Below are positions 24,684-33,942 of a DNA stretch of 64,000 nucleotides, one piece after another. The stretch is taken from positions 1,178,001 to 1,242,000 of the forward strand of contig NZ_CP053928.1 of assembly GCF_014108865.1 (NCBI RefSeq), in the 5' to 3' direction. A program made the translations under genes and the position numbers. Origin of the DNA: Nocardioides sp. WS12 (lineage in GTDB: Bacteria; Actinomycetota; Actinomycetes; Propionibacteriales; Nocardioidaceae). Position 1 is the first letter of the stretch; every line of letters starts with the position of its first letter. The notes below the pieces were generated by a model. It was not told the origin of the DNA and searched no databases. It worked only from the letters and a program-made list of their open reading frames with translations.

Positions 24684-25559
24684 ATGGGTCAGCGGGTGCA
24701 GCGGTTGGCGGCCTACGCCGTGATCGTTCGCGACGACCAGATCCTGCTCTCGCGGCTGTCGGAGAAGGTGACCACGAAGGAACTGTGGTCCCTGCCCGGC
24801 GGCGGCGTCGACCACGGCGAGGACCCGCGCGACGCAGTGGTCCGCGAGGTCTACGAGGAAGCCGGGCTGCGGGTCGAGGTCGACCTCACTGCGCACGTCT
24901 TCTCCCTGCATGTCGCCGACTCGTGGCGCCGCGGTCGCCGCGTCGATGCCCACTCCGTGCGGATCGTCTACGAAGGCTGGGTGCCGGCGGATTCGCCGAA
25001 GCCCCGCGTCACCGAGGTCGACGGCTCGACCGCAGAGGCGGCCTGGAAGCCGATCGCCGAGGTGCTCGACGGCACGGTGCCGACGGTCGGCCTCGTGAAC
25101 GAGGCCCTGGCGTCGTACCAGATCAGGCAGCGGCAGCGGGCCGCCGCCTACGCGTACGTCGTCCGCGACCACGCCATCCTGCTCACCCGCACGTCCGACC
25201 TGGCGCCCGATCCGGGCACCTGGCACCTGCCCGGTGGCGGCATCGATCACGGCGAGACGCCGGCCGCCACGGTGGTCCGCGAACTGTGGGAGGAATGTGG
25301 ACTCGAGGGCGAGGCCGGCGAGCTGCTGACCGTGCTCGACCACCACTTCACCGGTACGGCGCCGAACGGGCGTGCCGAGGACTTCCACGCCATCGGCATC
25401 ATCTACCGCGCCACGGTCGGCGCCGGGGAGCCGCGGGTCGTCGAAGAGGGCGGTACGACGGACGCGGTGGCCTGGGTGCCGTTGGCCGACATCGCCGCCG
25501 GGAAGCTGAAGGTCTACGGATCAGTGCGTGCCGCAATCGCCGCCGCAGGCGACGCCTGA
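24684..25559 (+). CDS. Tandem two-domain Nudix hydrolase
   Basis: Nudix enzymes cleave nucleoside diphosphates linked to another group. This 291-residue protein contains two complete Nudix domains in a row. Box 1 is GGGVDHGEDPRDAVVREVYEEAGL (starting near residue 38) and box 2 is GGGIDHGETPAATVVRELWEECGL (near 178). Both match GX5EX7REUXEEXGU with all metal-binding glutamates. Most Nudix proteins have one domain, so this looks like an internal duplication. The ATG at MGQRVQRL is chosen because upstream in-frame codons fall inside the repeat block. Substrate unknown. Confidence 0.88.
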   Translation: MGQRVQRLAAYAVIVRDDQILLSRLSEKVTTKELWSLPGGGVDHGEDPRDAVVREVYEEAGLRVEVDLTAHVFSLHVADSWRRGRRVDAHSVRIVYEGWVPADSPKPRVTEVDGSTAEAAWKPIAEVLDGTVPTVGLVNEALASYQIRQRQRAAAYAYVVRDHAILLTRTSDLAPDPGTWHLPGGGIDHGETPAATVVRELWEECGLEGEAGELLTVLDHHFTGTAPNGRAEDFHAIGIIYRATVGAGEPRVVEEGGTTDAVAWVPLADIAAGKLKVYGSVRAAIAAAGDA

Positions 25560-25612
25560 CCTGCTAGCGTCGCGACCCTCGGTGCCCCTTGGGGAGGGGA
25601 TCGGAGAGGTTT

Positions 25613-27745
25613 GTGCGGTTCATCAGTCGGGCCCTGCTCGCGGTCGTTCTCGGTTGCGCGACCTCGCTGGTCGCCCTGACCGGTACGGCGGTCGCCGCGC
25701 CGTCCGTCACGATCGCGTCACTCACGGTGCTGCCGCAGGCCGGTGGTGAGCTGGTCCTGTGGGGCCAGGCGCCGACCGACGGGCTCCCCGCGGCGATCCA
25801 GGGCCGGATCTCGGGCCAGGAATGGCATCCGGTGACGGCCACCGTCACGGCCGACGGGAGCACCTGGTTCGCCACCGTTCCGCTGACCACCGCCCCCTAC
25901 GACCGCGGCGGGTACTTCTACCTGCGGGCGGTCCGGCCCGCGACGGGGGACCAGGCGGCCGTCACTTCGGACCCGTTCGGTGTCTTCATCCTCGGGCCGG
26001 GCAATCCGCCGTTCACGACGGTCACCTTGCCGACGACGACGGGCACGCACGCGGTGGGGTCGCTGCTGCGAGCCAGCGCGGGGATCTGGACGCCCACGCC
26101 AGCCAACCTGGGGTTCCGGTGGAACCGGGACGGTGTCTGGACCGGCGCTGCCGGGTCGACGTACGTCGTCAAGGCCGAGGACCTGGGCCACCGCCTGACG
26201 GTGACCGCCATCGGGTTCCCGAAGACGGCCACCACGCTGACCTACCGTGACAGCCGTCCGACGGGACGGGTGGTGCCGGGGACGTTCACGGCACCGCCTC
26301 CGGAGATCGTCGGACGGGCAGCCGTCGGGGCCGACCTGCGGGTCGAGTTCGCGGGTTGGAGCCCAGCCCCCACGTCGACGGCCTACCAGTGGCGGCGCAA
26401 TGGGCAGCCCATCGCGGGCGCCACCGGCGGGACGTACGTCGTCGCGGGGGAGGACGCTGGACGCTCCCTGACCGTCGCCGTCCATGCGGAGGCCCCCGGA
26501 GTCGCGGCCACCGATGTGGTGAGTGCGGCCCTGGCGGTGCCGGCCGTGACACCACCCGAGACCACGTTCGCCGAACTGATGGCGCCCGCCGCGACCACTC
26601 CCTGGCCGACCACGCAGGTCAAGCACACCGCTGGTCTGGTTGCGCCGGCCTGGACCAGCACGGTCCGGACCCGTTGGGATGCGCCGGGCGCGTTCACCCA
26701 CGCCCAGGTGCCCAAGCCGGCCTTCACCCTCTCGAGCGTCGCCTACGGGCAGGACTGGGCCAGGGCGGCCCTGGGCGCGGAGTACCCCGGCACGAATGCC
26801 TCCCTCAAGAACGCCGACGTGAGCTTCACGGTCACTGCCCGGCGCTTCGCCATCGCCTACCAGGGCACCCGGACGATGGACGCCATGGTGTGGGTCGACG
26901 GGCGCCCGGTCGCGGCGCAGCCGATCCCCAGCCAGAGCCCGACCACGGGGTACGCCCCGAACTGGATCACCATCGAACTCCCGGAGCGCAAGACCGTCAC
27001 CGTCCGCTTCGCCGGGCCGATCATCTTCACCGGCGTCGACGCGCCCGCGGCCGACAACGTGATCGTGCGAGCAGCCGCACCTCGGCTGACCGTCGGGGTC
27101 CTCTCGGACTCGTTCTTCGACGTCTGCAGCGAGGCCCTCTGTCACAGCCGGGCGGCTGCCCCGACGCTCAGCACCCGCACCGGTTTCCGGGTCTGGAACC
27201 TGGCCGAGGCGGGCACGGGCTACCTGTCACCGTCGTCCGGACCGACGTACGGGGAGTACCGGCCCGGGGTGTTCGGGTCGACGCGGCGCCTGGAAGCGAT
27301 TGCGGCCGCGCCGATCGACGTACTGCTGGTCAACGGGTCGATCAATGACGCGTCCGCGCCGACGTACTCGGCGACGGCGCACGCGGACGCGGTCAACCGG
27401 TTCCTGACCGATGTGGCGCGGATCCGTCCCGACCTGCCCGTCGTGCTGGTCGGCATCGAACCGCTGGGGATCTGGCAGACGGCCTCCTGGGACACCAAGG
27501 CCCGGGCGATGACGGCGAATCTCGCCGCCACGGTGGGGCGTCATCAGAACGTCGTCGGCTTCATCGATCCCTACACGGACCGGTGGTTCACCGGGACGGG
27601 CTCGATCGTGAGTCCGAAGGGCGACGGCAACCAGGACCGGTACATCGGCACGGACGGGGTGCACCCCAGCGCAGCCGGGGTCGCGTACTACGTCGACCGC
27701 ATCGTCGCCGAACTCGGACCGATGTCCGTCCCGCGCCCGGACTGA
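25613..27745 (+). CDS. Secreted SGNH/GDSL-type hydrolase with Ig-like repeats
   Basis: A 710-residue exported protein. A signal peptide (RALLAVVLGCATSLVALTG ... AVAA) is followed by two actinobacterial Ig-like repeats marked by G-W-x-P/A ... W-x-R-x-G-x-x-I ... TYVV-x-x-x-D-x-G. A beta-rich region comes next, then a C-terminal SGNH esterase domain: the GDS-like block LSDSFF with Ser500, the block NGSIND, and DGVHP with Asp681 and His684. This suggests deacylation of an extracellular ester, possibly a cell-wall polysaccharide. The GTG at 25613 has GGAGAGG upstream and starts the signal peptide cleanly. Confidence 0.82.
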   Translation: MRFISRALLAVVLGCATSLVALTGTAVAAPSVTIASLTVLPQAGGELVLWGQAPTDGLPAAIQGRISGQEWHPVTATVTADGSTWFATVPLTTAPYDRGGYFYLRAVRPATGDQAAVTSDPFGVFILGPGNPPFTTVTLPTTTGTHAVGSLLRASAGIWTPTPANLGFRWNRDGVWTGAAGSTYVVKAEDLGHRLTVTAIGFPKTATTLTYRDSRPTGRVVPGTFTAPPPEIVGRAAVGADLRVEFAGWSPAPTSTAYQWRRNGQPIAGATGGTYVVAGEDAGRSLTVAVHAEAPGVAATDVVSAALAVPAVTPPETTFAELMAPAATTPWPTTQVKHTAGLVAPAWTSTVRTRWDAPGAFTHAQVPKPAFTLSSVAYGQDWARAALGAEYPGTNASLKNADVSFTVTARRFAIAYQGTRTMDAMVWVDGRPVAAQPIPSQSPTTGYAPNWITIELPERKTVTVRFAGPIIFTGVDAPAADNVIVRAAAPRLTVGVLSDSFFDVCSEALCHSRAAAPTLSTRTGFRVWNLAEAGTGYLSPSSGPTYGEYRPGVFGSTRRLEAIAAAPIDVLLVNGSINDASAPTYSATAHADAVNRFLTDVARIRPDLPVVLVGIEPLGIWQTASWDTKARAMTANLAATVGRHQNVVGFIDPYTDRWFTGTGSIVSPKGDGNQDRYIGTDGVHPSAAGVAYYVDRIVAELGPMSVPRPD

Positions 27746-27786
27746 GACGCCGTCGAGGCCTCCTGCCGAACCTTCGGGCCATGCCT

Positions 27787-27792
27787 TAACGT
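27787..27792 (+). promoter_or_regulatory. -10 box of a leaderless transcript
   Basis: TAACGT ends seven bases before the GTG at 27800. This favours that codon over the in-frame GTG at 27791, which would lie inside the -10 box. Confidence 0.5.
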
Positions 27793-27799
27793 GCATCGG

Positions 27800-29074
27800 G
27801 TGAGCGAACAGATCTTCACCTACGCCGCGCCGGCCCTGAAGTTCGGCCGCGGCGCCGCCGCCGAGATCGGGTACGACGTCCGCGGCTGGGGCGCGAAGCG
27901 GGTCCTGCTGGTGACCGATGCCGGGGTGGCCGCCGCCGGACACCCCGACACCGTGGCCGAGTCGCTGCGTGGCCACGGCCTCGAGGTGGTCATCTTCGAC
28001 CGTGCGCGCGTCGAGCCGACCGATGTCTCGCTGGAGGAGGCGGTGGCGTTCGCCCGTGCCGAGGGGCCGTTCGACGCGGTCGTGGCGGTGGGCGGAGGCT
28101 CGGCGATCGACACCGCGAAGGCGGTCGCGCTGCTGGTGACCAACCCCGGCGAGTTGATGGACTACGTCAACGCACCGGTCGGCAAGGCCCGCGCCCCCGA
28201 GCAGCCCGTCCTCCCGCTGGTGGCCGTGCCCACGACCACCGGCACGGGCAGCGAGTCGACCACGATCTGCGTGATGGACGTGCTGGCACTCAAGGTGAAG
28301 ACCGGGATCAGTCACGCGGCGCTCCGCCCGAAGCTCGCGGTCGTCGACCCGACCTTCTCGGCGACCCAGCCGGCTGGCGTCGTAGCGGCTGCGGGGATGG
28401 ACATCCTCTGCCACGCGCTGGAGAGCTACACCGCCCGCTGGTACGGCGACTTCGCGGCCAAGAGCCCCGAGCAGCGGGTGCCCTACTGCGGGTCCAACCC
28501 GATCGCGGACCTGTGGTCCGAACGCGCGCTGGGTCTGTTGGCCACGGCGTTCCGGGCCGCCGTACGACGGGATCTGGAGGGTGCGGATGCGGCCGAGGCT
28601 GCCGACCAGATGGCCCTGGCTGCGACCTTCGCGGGCCTCGGATTCGGCAACGCCGGCGTCCACATCCCGCACGCCAACGCCTACCCGATCGCGGGTCGGG
28701 TGCGGGACTTCCGGCCCGCGGACTACCCCGACGACGAGCCGATGGTGCCGCACGGGATGGCGGTCTCGCTGACGGCGCCCGAGGCGTTCCGGTTCACGTT
28801 CGACGCGGCCCCGGAGCGCCACCTGCGGGCGGCGCGACTGCTCGATCCGGCCGCCGAGGGCAACGGTCCCGAGGTGCTCCCGGCCGTTCTTGCCCGCCTG
28901 ATGCAGGACATCGGCATCCCCAACGGACTGGCCGAGGTGGGCTACGGCGAGGGCGACGTCGACAACCTCGTGGACGGCGCCCTGCAGCAGCAACGCCTGC
29001 TCGCGACCGCCCCGAAGGACGTCACCGGCGAGGACTTGGCCGGCATCATCCGGTCTTCCCTGTCGCACTGGTGA
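27800..29074 (+). CDS. Iron-containing alcohol dehydrogenase, hydroxyacid-oxoacid transhydrogenase type
   Basis: HOT enzymes transfer hydride from a 4-hydroxyacid to 2-oxoglutarate using tightly bound NAD. The 424-residue protein has the nucleotide-binding GGGSAIDTAKA, the TTTGTGSEST substrate loop, and metal-ligand regions AGMDILCHALE and GNAGVHIPHANAYPIAG, including the HxxxxH/H pattern. VPHGMAVSL near the end is typical of the ADHFE1/HOT branch. No Shine-Dalgarno is seen, consistent with the leaderless promoter. Confidence 0.85.
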   Translation: MSEQIFTYAAPALKFGRGAAAEIGYDVRGWGAKRVLLVTDAGVAAAGHPDTVAESLRGHGLEVVIFDRARVEPTDVSLEEAVAFARAEGPFDAVVAVGGGSAIDTAKAVALLVTNPGELMDYVNAPVGKARAPEQPVLPLVAVPTTTGTGSESTTICVMDVLALKVKTGISHAALRPKLAVVDPTFSATQPAGVVAAAGMDILCHALESYTARWYGDFAAKSPEQRVPYCGSNPIADLWSERALGLLATAFRAAVRRDLEGADAAEAADQMALAATFAGLGFGNAGVHIPHANAYPIAGRVRDFRPADYPDDEPMVPHGMAVSLTAPEAFRFTFDAAPERHLRAARLLDPAAEGNGPEVLPAVLARLMQDIGIPNGLAEVGYGEGDVDNLVDGALQQQRLLATAPKDVTGEDLAGIIRSSLSHW

Positions 29075-29096
29075 GGCTCCGGGGGGCTCGCCCCTC

Positions 29097-29102
29097 TACG
29101 AT
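29097..29102 (+). promoter_or_regulatory. -10 box of a leaderless transcript
   Basis: TACGAT ends six bases before the GTG of the 26-residue ORF, giving that ORF a promoter of its own. Confidence 0.5.
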
Positions 29103-29108
29103 CAAGCA

Positions 29109-29189
29109 GTGAACCCGCGCCACCGTCGACTCATCATTCCGGCCGCGCTGGTGATCCTGTTGCTGATCGTGGTGCTGGCGGCGTTGTGA
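29109..29189 (+). CDS. 26-residue predicted membrane microprotein
   Basis: A very short ORF: GTG, a basic head (NPRHRRL), then about 18 unbroken hydrophobic residues rich in Leu, Ile, Val and Ala, ending at TGA. It would span the membrane once with the basic end inside. Its stop overlaps the next gene's GTG by four bases (GTGA), and a -10 box sits six bases upstream. Promoter, start, hydrophobic design and coupling together argue that it is expressed. Function unknown. Confidence 0.55.
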   Translation: MNPRHRRLIIPAALVILLLIVVLAAL

Positions 29190-30421
29190 GCAGCACGACC
29201 GCGTCCCTCGAAACCGGGTTGGCCCGCGTCGCGGAGGACCTGCTGTCCGAGCGCCTGATCCGCGCGGTCGGGTCGGGGCGCCGTCGTACGGCGGTGCCGC
29301 CGTGGCGACGCGTCGAACTGCGCTGGGTGGACCTCAAGGCCGGCCGCAGCCTCCAGATCGTGCGGTACGACGCCACCCAGGCCCACACCGCGAACCACCT
29401 CGCCGGGGAGGCCGCCCGTTCCGCGGTCGACACCCTGCTGGCCGAACCCTTCGGCAACTGGACGGTCGAGACCACCGAGCACGAACTGACCCTGCGGGTG
29501 ACGAAGAAGGGCGACGCGGCCCTGCACGAACGGGCCTCGGCGGTCTCGACAGGCTCGACCAACGACGTGGACCACAGCCACGACCGCGCCAAGGAGCGGA
29601 TGCTCCCGGCCGACGACCCGGTGTTCGCTGCCCTCGGCATGACCGACGGGCAGGGCCGGATCAAGCCCAGCCGGATGGCGAAGTACCGCCAGGTCGAGGA
29701 CTTCCTGCGGATCCTGGACCGTTCGGTCGCCGACGCCCGCGCGAAGGGACACCTGCGCAAGCCGACCGAGGACAAGCCGCTCCACGTCGTCGACCTCGGC
29801 TGCGGCAACGGCTACCTCACCTTCGCTGCGCACCGGATGTTGTCGGGGCGCAGCGGTCTGCCGGTCCGGCTGACCGGTGTGGACGTGAAGGAGCAGTCCC
29901 GCGACCACAACGCATCGGTCGCTGCGAAGCTCGGGATCGACGCCGAGTTCGTCGCCGGCACCATCGGCGACGTCGCGCTCACGACACCACCGGATGTCGT
30001 GCTCGCGCTGCACGCCTGCGACACCGCCACCGACGACGCCCTCGCCCGGGCCGTCGCCTGGGAGGCACCGCTGGTGCTCGCTGCGCCCTGCTGCCATCAC
30101 GACATCGCGGCCCAGCTCCGTCGTACGCCCGCCCCGGCGCCGTACTCCGCCCTCGTCCGCGACGGCATCCTGCGCGAACGGTTCGCCGACACCCTCACCG
30201 ACGCGCTGCGCTCGCTGCTGCTGCGCCAGCAGGGCTACCGCGTCGACGTGATGGAGTTCGTCGATAGCCAGCACACCCCGCGCAACACCCTGCTGCGGGC
30301 GATCCGCACCGGCGAGGCTCAGGGCTCCGCCGTCGCGGAGTACGACGACCTGGTGGCCACGTGGGCGATCCAGCCGCGTCTCGGTGAACTGCTCGGCCAC
30401 GCTCCCACGCGCGAGGCCTGA
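29186..30421 (+). CDS. Class I SAM-dependent methyltransferase (Methyltransf_32/METTL25-like)
   Basis: A 411-residue cytoplasmic methyltransferase. The SAM-binding motif LHVVDLGCGNGYLTFAAHRML is near residue 195. LALHACDTATDDALARA and VLAAPCCHHDI, with the double cysteine and histidines, are characteristic of the Methyltransf_32 group, some members of which act on RNA. The N-terminal 150 residues form a separate alpha/beta domain. Residues near 120 (AVSTGSTNDVD) are encoded by GGTCTCGACAGGCTCGACCA, resembling a dispersed intergenic repeat, and form a linker. Translation is coupled to the microprotein. Confidence 0.8.
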   Translation: MSSTTASLETGLARVAEDLLSERLIRAVGSGRRRTAVPPWRRVELRWVDLKAGRSLQIVRYDATQAHTANHLAGEAARSAVDTLLAEPFGNWTVETTEHELTLRVTKKGDAALHERASAVSTGSTNDVDHSHDRAKERMLPADDPVFAALGMTDGQGRIKPSRMAKYRQVEDFLRILDRSVADARAKGHLRKPTEDKPLHVVDLGCGNGYLTFAAHRMLSGRSGLPVRLTGVDVKEQSRDHNASVAAKLGIDAEFVAGTIGDVALTTPPDVVLALHACDTATDDALARAVAWEAPLVLAAPCCHHDIAAQLRRTPAPAPYSALVRDGILRERFADTLTDALRSLLLRQQGYRVDVMEFVDSQHTPRNTLLRAIRTGEAQGSAVAEYDDLVATWAIQPRLGELLGHAPTREA

Positions 30422-30426
30422 CCTGC

Positions 30427-31380
30427 ATGGAGAAGCTGCTCCTGCTGGCGCTGCCCTTCGGCATCGGCTTCCTGATGCCGGGTGCTGCGGCTGAACCGGT
30501 GCCCGGCGCCGTCGTCTTCAGCTACACCGATCCCGACATCGTCGAGTCGAGCGGACTCGTCGCCCGTGACGACCTGGTGGTCACGGTCAATGACTCGGGC
30601 GACAGCAACCGAATCTTCACGGTCGACCCGACCACCGGCGACACCGTCGGCGTGACCCGCTGGCAGGGCGATGCCCGCGACATCGAGGCGCTCGCCCCGG
30701 CCGGCAACGGCGAGGTCTACGTCGGCGACATCGGTGACAACGAGGCCAAGCGCGGCGAGATCGAGATCGCGCGCGTGCCCTTCGGTCGCGGCAACCAGGC
30801 GGTCGACGCGGCGACGTACGACCTGGTCTATCCCGACGGCCCGCACGACGCGGAGTCCTTGCTGGTGCACCCGAAGACCGGGCAGGTGTTCGTGGTGGCC
30901 AAGGAGTTCATCGGCCGGCTCTACGCGGCTCCGGAGGACCTGAAGGAGACGGGCCGCAACGAACTGACCGCAGTCGACGAGGTGCTTGGCATCGCGACCG
31001 ACGGCGCGTTCTTCCCCGACGGCGAGCACCTGGTGCTCCGCAACTACGGGCAGGCTGCGGTCTACACGTGGCCGGACCTCGACCGGGTCGCGATGGTCGA
31101 CCTCCCGTCCCAGCAGCAGGGCGAGGGGATCGCGGTCAGTGAGTCGGGTGAAGTGCTGATCGGCTCCGAGGGTGCGCACTCCGAGGTGCTCCGGGTGGAG
31201 GTGCCGATCGACGAGCCGACGGATGAGTCCCCCGCACCCACGCCGACCCCTGACTCGTCGAGCGAGGCCGTCCCGGTGACGGCCGCCGACGACCGCTCGC
31301 TGTGGCCGTGGGCACTCGGCGGCGTTGCCGGTGTGGCGATCATCGCCGTCCTGCTGCGGTCGCTGCGGCCGCGGCCATGA
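30427..31380 (+). CDS. Exported beta-propeller-like protein with C-terminal membrane anchor
   Basis: A 317-residue protein with an N-terminal signal sequence (LLLLALPFGIGFLMPGAAA), a repetitive domain with propeller-like strands (SSGLVARDD, DIEALAPAGNGEVYVGDIGDN, ESLLVHPKTGQVFVVAKE), a Pro/Ser/Thr-rich linker (about 255-290), one transmembrane helix (LWPWALGGVAGVAIIAVLL) and an Arg tail. It would be displayed outside the membrane. It starts five bases after the methyltransferase stop and overlaps the next gene by four bases. Function unknown. Confidence 0.72.
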   Translation: MEKLLLLALPFGIGFLMPGAAAEPVPGAVVFSYTDPDIVESSGLVARDDLVVTVNDSGDSNRIFTVDPTTGDTVGVTRWQGDARDIEALAPAGNGEVYVGDIGDNEAKRGEIEIARVPFGRGNQAVDAATYDLVYPDGPHDAESLLVHPKTGQVFVVAKEFIGRLYAAPEDLKETGRNELTAVDEVLGIATDGAFFPDGEHLVLRNYGQAAVYTWPDLDRVAMVDLPSQQQGEGIAVSESGEVLIGSEGAHSEVLRVEVPIDEPTDESPAPTPTPDSSSEAVPVTAADDRSLWPWALGGVAGVAIIAVLLRSLRPRP

Positions 31381-31682
31381 CCGAGCACGTCTTCACCGCT
31401 GAACTCTGGCGCTGGGCCGCCAAGGACGAGGAGAAGAGCGGCGCCTGGTTCTTCGTCAGCCTGCCCTTCGAGGCGTCCGATGCGATCGAGGCAGAGGCGG
31501 TGCCCGGCAAGGGGTTCGGGAGCGTGAAGGTCGAGGTGACCATCGGCTCGACCACGTGGCGGACCTCGGTGTTCCCCAGTGCGGAGGAGAAGACCTACGT
31601 GCTGCCGATCAAGAAGGCGGTACGGACGGCCGAGGGCCTCGACGAGGGTGGCTCGTGCCGCGTGCAGGTGCGGACTGTCTGA
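31377..31682 (+). CDS. DUF1905 domain protein
   Basis: A 101-residue soluble protein matching the DUF1905 pattern: FTAELWRW, AWFFVSLP, KGFGSVKVEVTIGSTTWRTSVFPS and YVLPIKKAVR. The fold is a small beta barrel of unknown role, sometimes found with YdeI-like domains. The ATG overlaps the upstream TGA. A longer reading frame exists upstream but is the other frame of the preceding gene. Confidence 0.82.
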   Translation: MTEHVFTAELWRWAAKDEEKSGAWFFVSLPFEASDAIEAEAVPGKGFGSVKVEVTIGSTTWRTSVFPSAEEKTYVLPIKKAVRTAEGLDEGGSCRVQVRTV

Positions 31683-31707
31683 TCGGTGCCGGTGCCGCCC
31701 CACCGTC

Positions 31708-31785
31708 AAAGATCGCACCTGCGTGGGATGTCGCACGCCCTGTCGGCCCGTTTCGCTGTTGAAACGCCACCCAGGTGCGATCTTT
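31708..31785. terminator. Long stem-loop after the DUF1905 gene
   Basis: AAAGATCGCACCTG (31708-31721) pairs perfectly with CAGGTGCGATCTTT (31772-31785), with four more pairs after one mismatch. The loop holds a second small hairpin, CGTTTC/GAAACG. No U tract follows. It is the likely end of the upstream four- or five-gene transcript. Confidence 0.6.
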
Positions 31786-31811
31786 CACGCCGCCCATCGG
31801 GACGAAGTCCC

Positions 31812-31884
31812 TATTCTGGTGACCGATCGTCACCCTTGGCCGACTGGCGTCGTTGTTCAGCTACCGAACCCCCGGTACTGCTGA
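31812..31884 (+). promoter_or_regulatory. Promoter-like and hairpin elements before a small membrane gene
   Basis: TATTCT at 31812-31817 is a -10-like box, followed by an inverted repeat GGTGAC-N5-GTCACC (31818-31834). Just before the ribosome site, TTCAGC-TACCG and CGGTA-CT-GCTGAA can form a hairpin that ends at the AAAGGAG. It could control ribosome access, but there is no direct evidence. Confidence 0.35.
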
Positions 31885-31896
31885 AAGGAGACGACC

Positions 31897-32160
31897 ATGC
31901 CGTTCGAACTCACCTCCGCGTTCCTCCTGATGGTCCTCGCGTGCTTCTGCGCCGTCTCCCTGCTGCGGTCGGGCCCCCGGGTCCAGGCTGCCGGCCCGGA
32001 CGTCGAGGAGTGGCGCTCCGCCGCCCTCGAGCACTTCCACCAGCACAAGGACCTCGAGCGCACCGTCGCCCAGGTCCTCGCCACCCCGGGTGCCGTCTCC
32101 GGCCGCGCCCGCTCTGAACTCGTCGCCGCGGTGGGCCTGCGCGTCGACACCTTCGCCTGA
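31897..32160 (+). CDS. Small hypothetical protein with N-terminal membrane helix
   Basis: An 87-residue protein: a hydrophobic segment (SAFLLMVLACFCAVSLL) followed by a soluble helical stretch with VEEWRSAALEHFHQHKDLERTVAQVL. AAAGGAG eight bases before the ATG is a strong ribosome site, supporting the start. No family recognised. Confidence 0.7.
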   Translation: MPFELTSAFLLMVLACFCAVSLLRSGPRVQAAGPDVEEWRSAALEHFHQHKDLERTVAQVLATPGAVSGRARSELVAAVGLRVDTFA

Positions 32161-32165
32161 CTCCC

Positions 32166-32217
32166 AAAACGACTTCAGGTCATCTCCGCGTGGGGGAGAT
32201 GACCTGAAGTCGTTTTT
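32166..32217. terminator. Bidirectional terminator, 22-bp perfect hairpin
   Basis: AAAACGACTTCAGGTCATCTCC pairs base for base with the complementary arm at 32195-32216 across a seven-base loop. It ends in TTTTT on the plus strand and also in a T-rich tail on the minus strand, so it can serve both converging genes (the small membrane gene and serC). Confidence 0.85.
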
Positions 32218-32227
32218 CGGCAGTTCG

Positions 32228-33454
<1,227 letters not shown>

Positions 33455-33456
33455 TC

Positions 33457-33942
33457 ATGGACCACGATCTGGAGCTGCGCGCCGTCGGCTACGACCACCC
33501 CGATGCCGTCGCGCTGGTCGCCCGGGTCCAGCTGGAGTACGCCGAGCGCTACGGCTCCCCGGACGAAGGCGCCGTGGACCTGCGCGAGTTCGACGCACCC
33601 AACGGCCTCTTCCTGGTCGGGTACGACGACCGCCAGACGCCGGTCGTGACCGGCGCCTGGCGGCGATCCTCCGAGCAGGCCCTGGGGGCGACCAACGCAG
33701 CGGAGTTGAAGCGGATGTACGTCGTACCCGAGGCTCGTGGCCGGGGTTTCGCCCGCCGGATCCTCGCGGAACTGGAAGCGACGGCTGCGGCGGCCGGCCA
33801 CGATGCCCTCCTGCTCGGGACCGGGACGATGCAGCCCGAGGCGATCGCGCTGTACCTCAGTGAGGGCTACGAGGAGATCCCCGTGTTCGGCTTCTACGCG
33901 GGCCACGTGCTCGCCCGGTCCTACGGCAAGCGGATCAGGTGA
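33457..33942 (+). CDS. GNAT-family N-acetyltransferase
   Basis: A 161-residue acetyl-CoA-dependent transferase. The central ELKRMYVVPEARGRGFARRILAELE contains the acetyl-CoA binding motif (R/Q-x-x-G-x-G/A as RGRGFA), and the end has ALYLSEGYEEI. The substrate cannot be read from sequence. Its last eight bases overlap the tail of the convergent ABC permease gene. Confidence 0.85.
   Translation: MDHDLELRAVGYDHPDAVALVARVQLEYAERYGSPDEGAVDLREFDAPNGLFLVGYDDRQTPVVTGAWRRSSEQALGATNAAELKRMYVVPEARGRGFARRILAELEATAAAAGHDALLLGTGTMQPEAIALYLSEGYEEIPVFGFYAGHVLARSYGKRIR

Noticed and set aside
22881..25388. 835-codon minus-strand open frame across grpB, menJ and the Nudix gene
   Set aside because: It crosses three well-supported genes and the repeat block and has no protein-like motifs.
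25568..25612. Earlier TTG start for the SGNH hydrolase at 25589
   Set aside because: It would add a charged stretch ahead of the signal peptide; the GTG at 25613 has a good ribosome site and a clean signal sequence.
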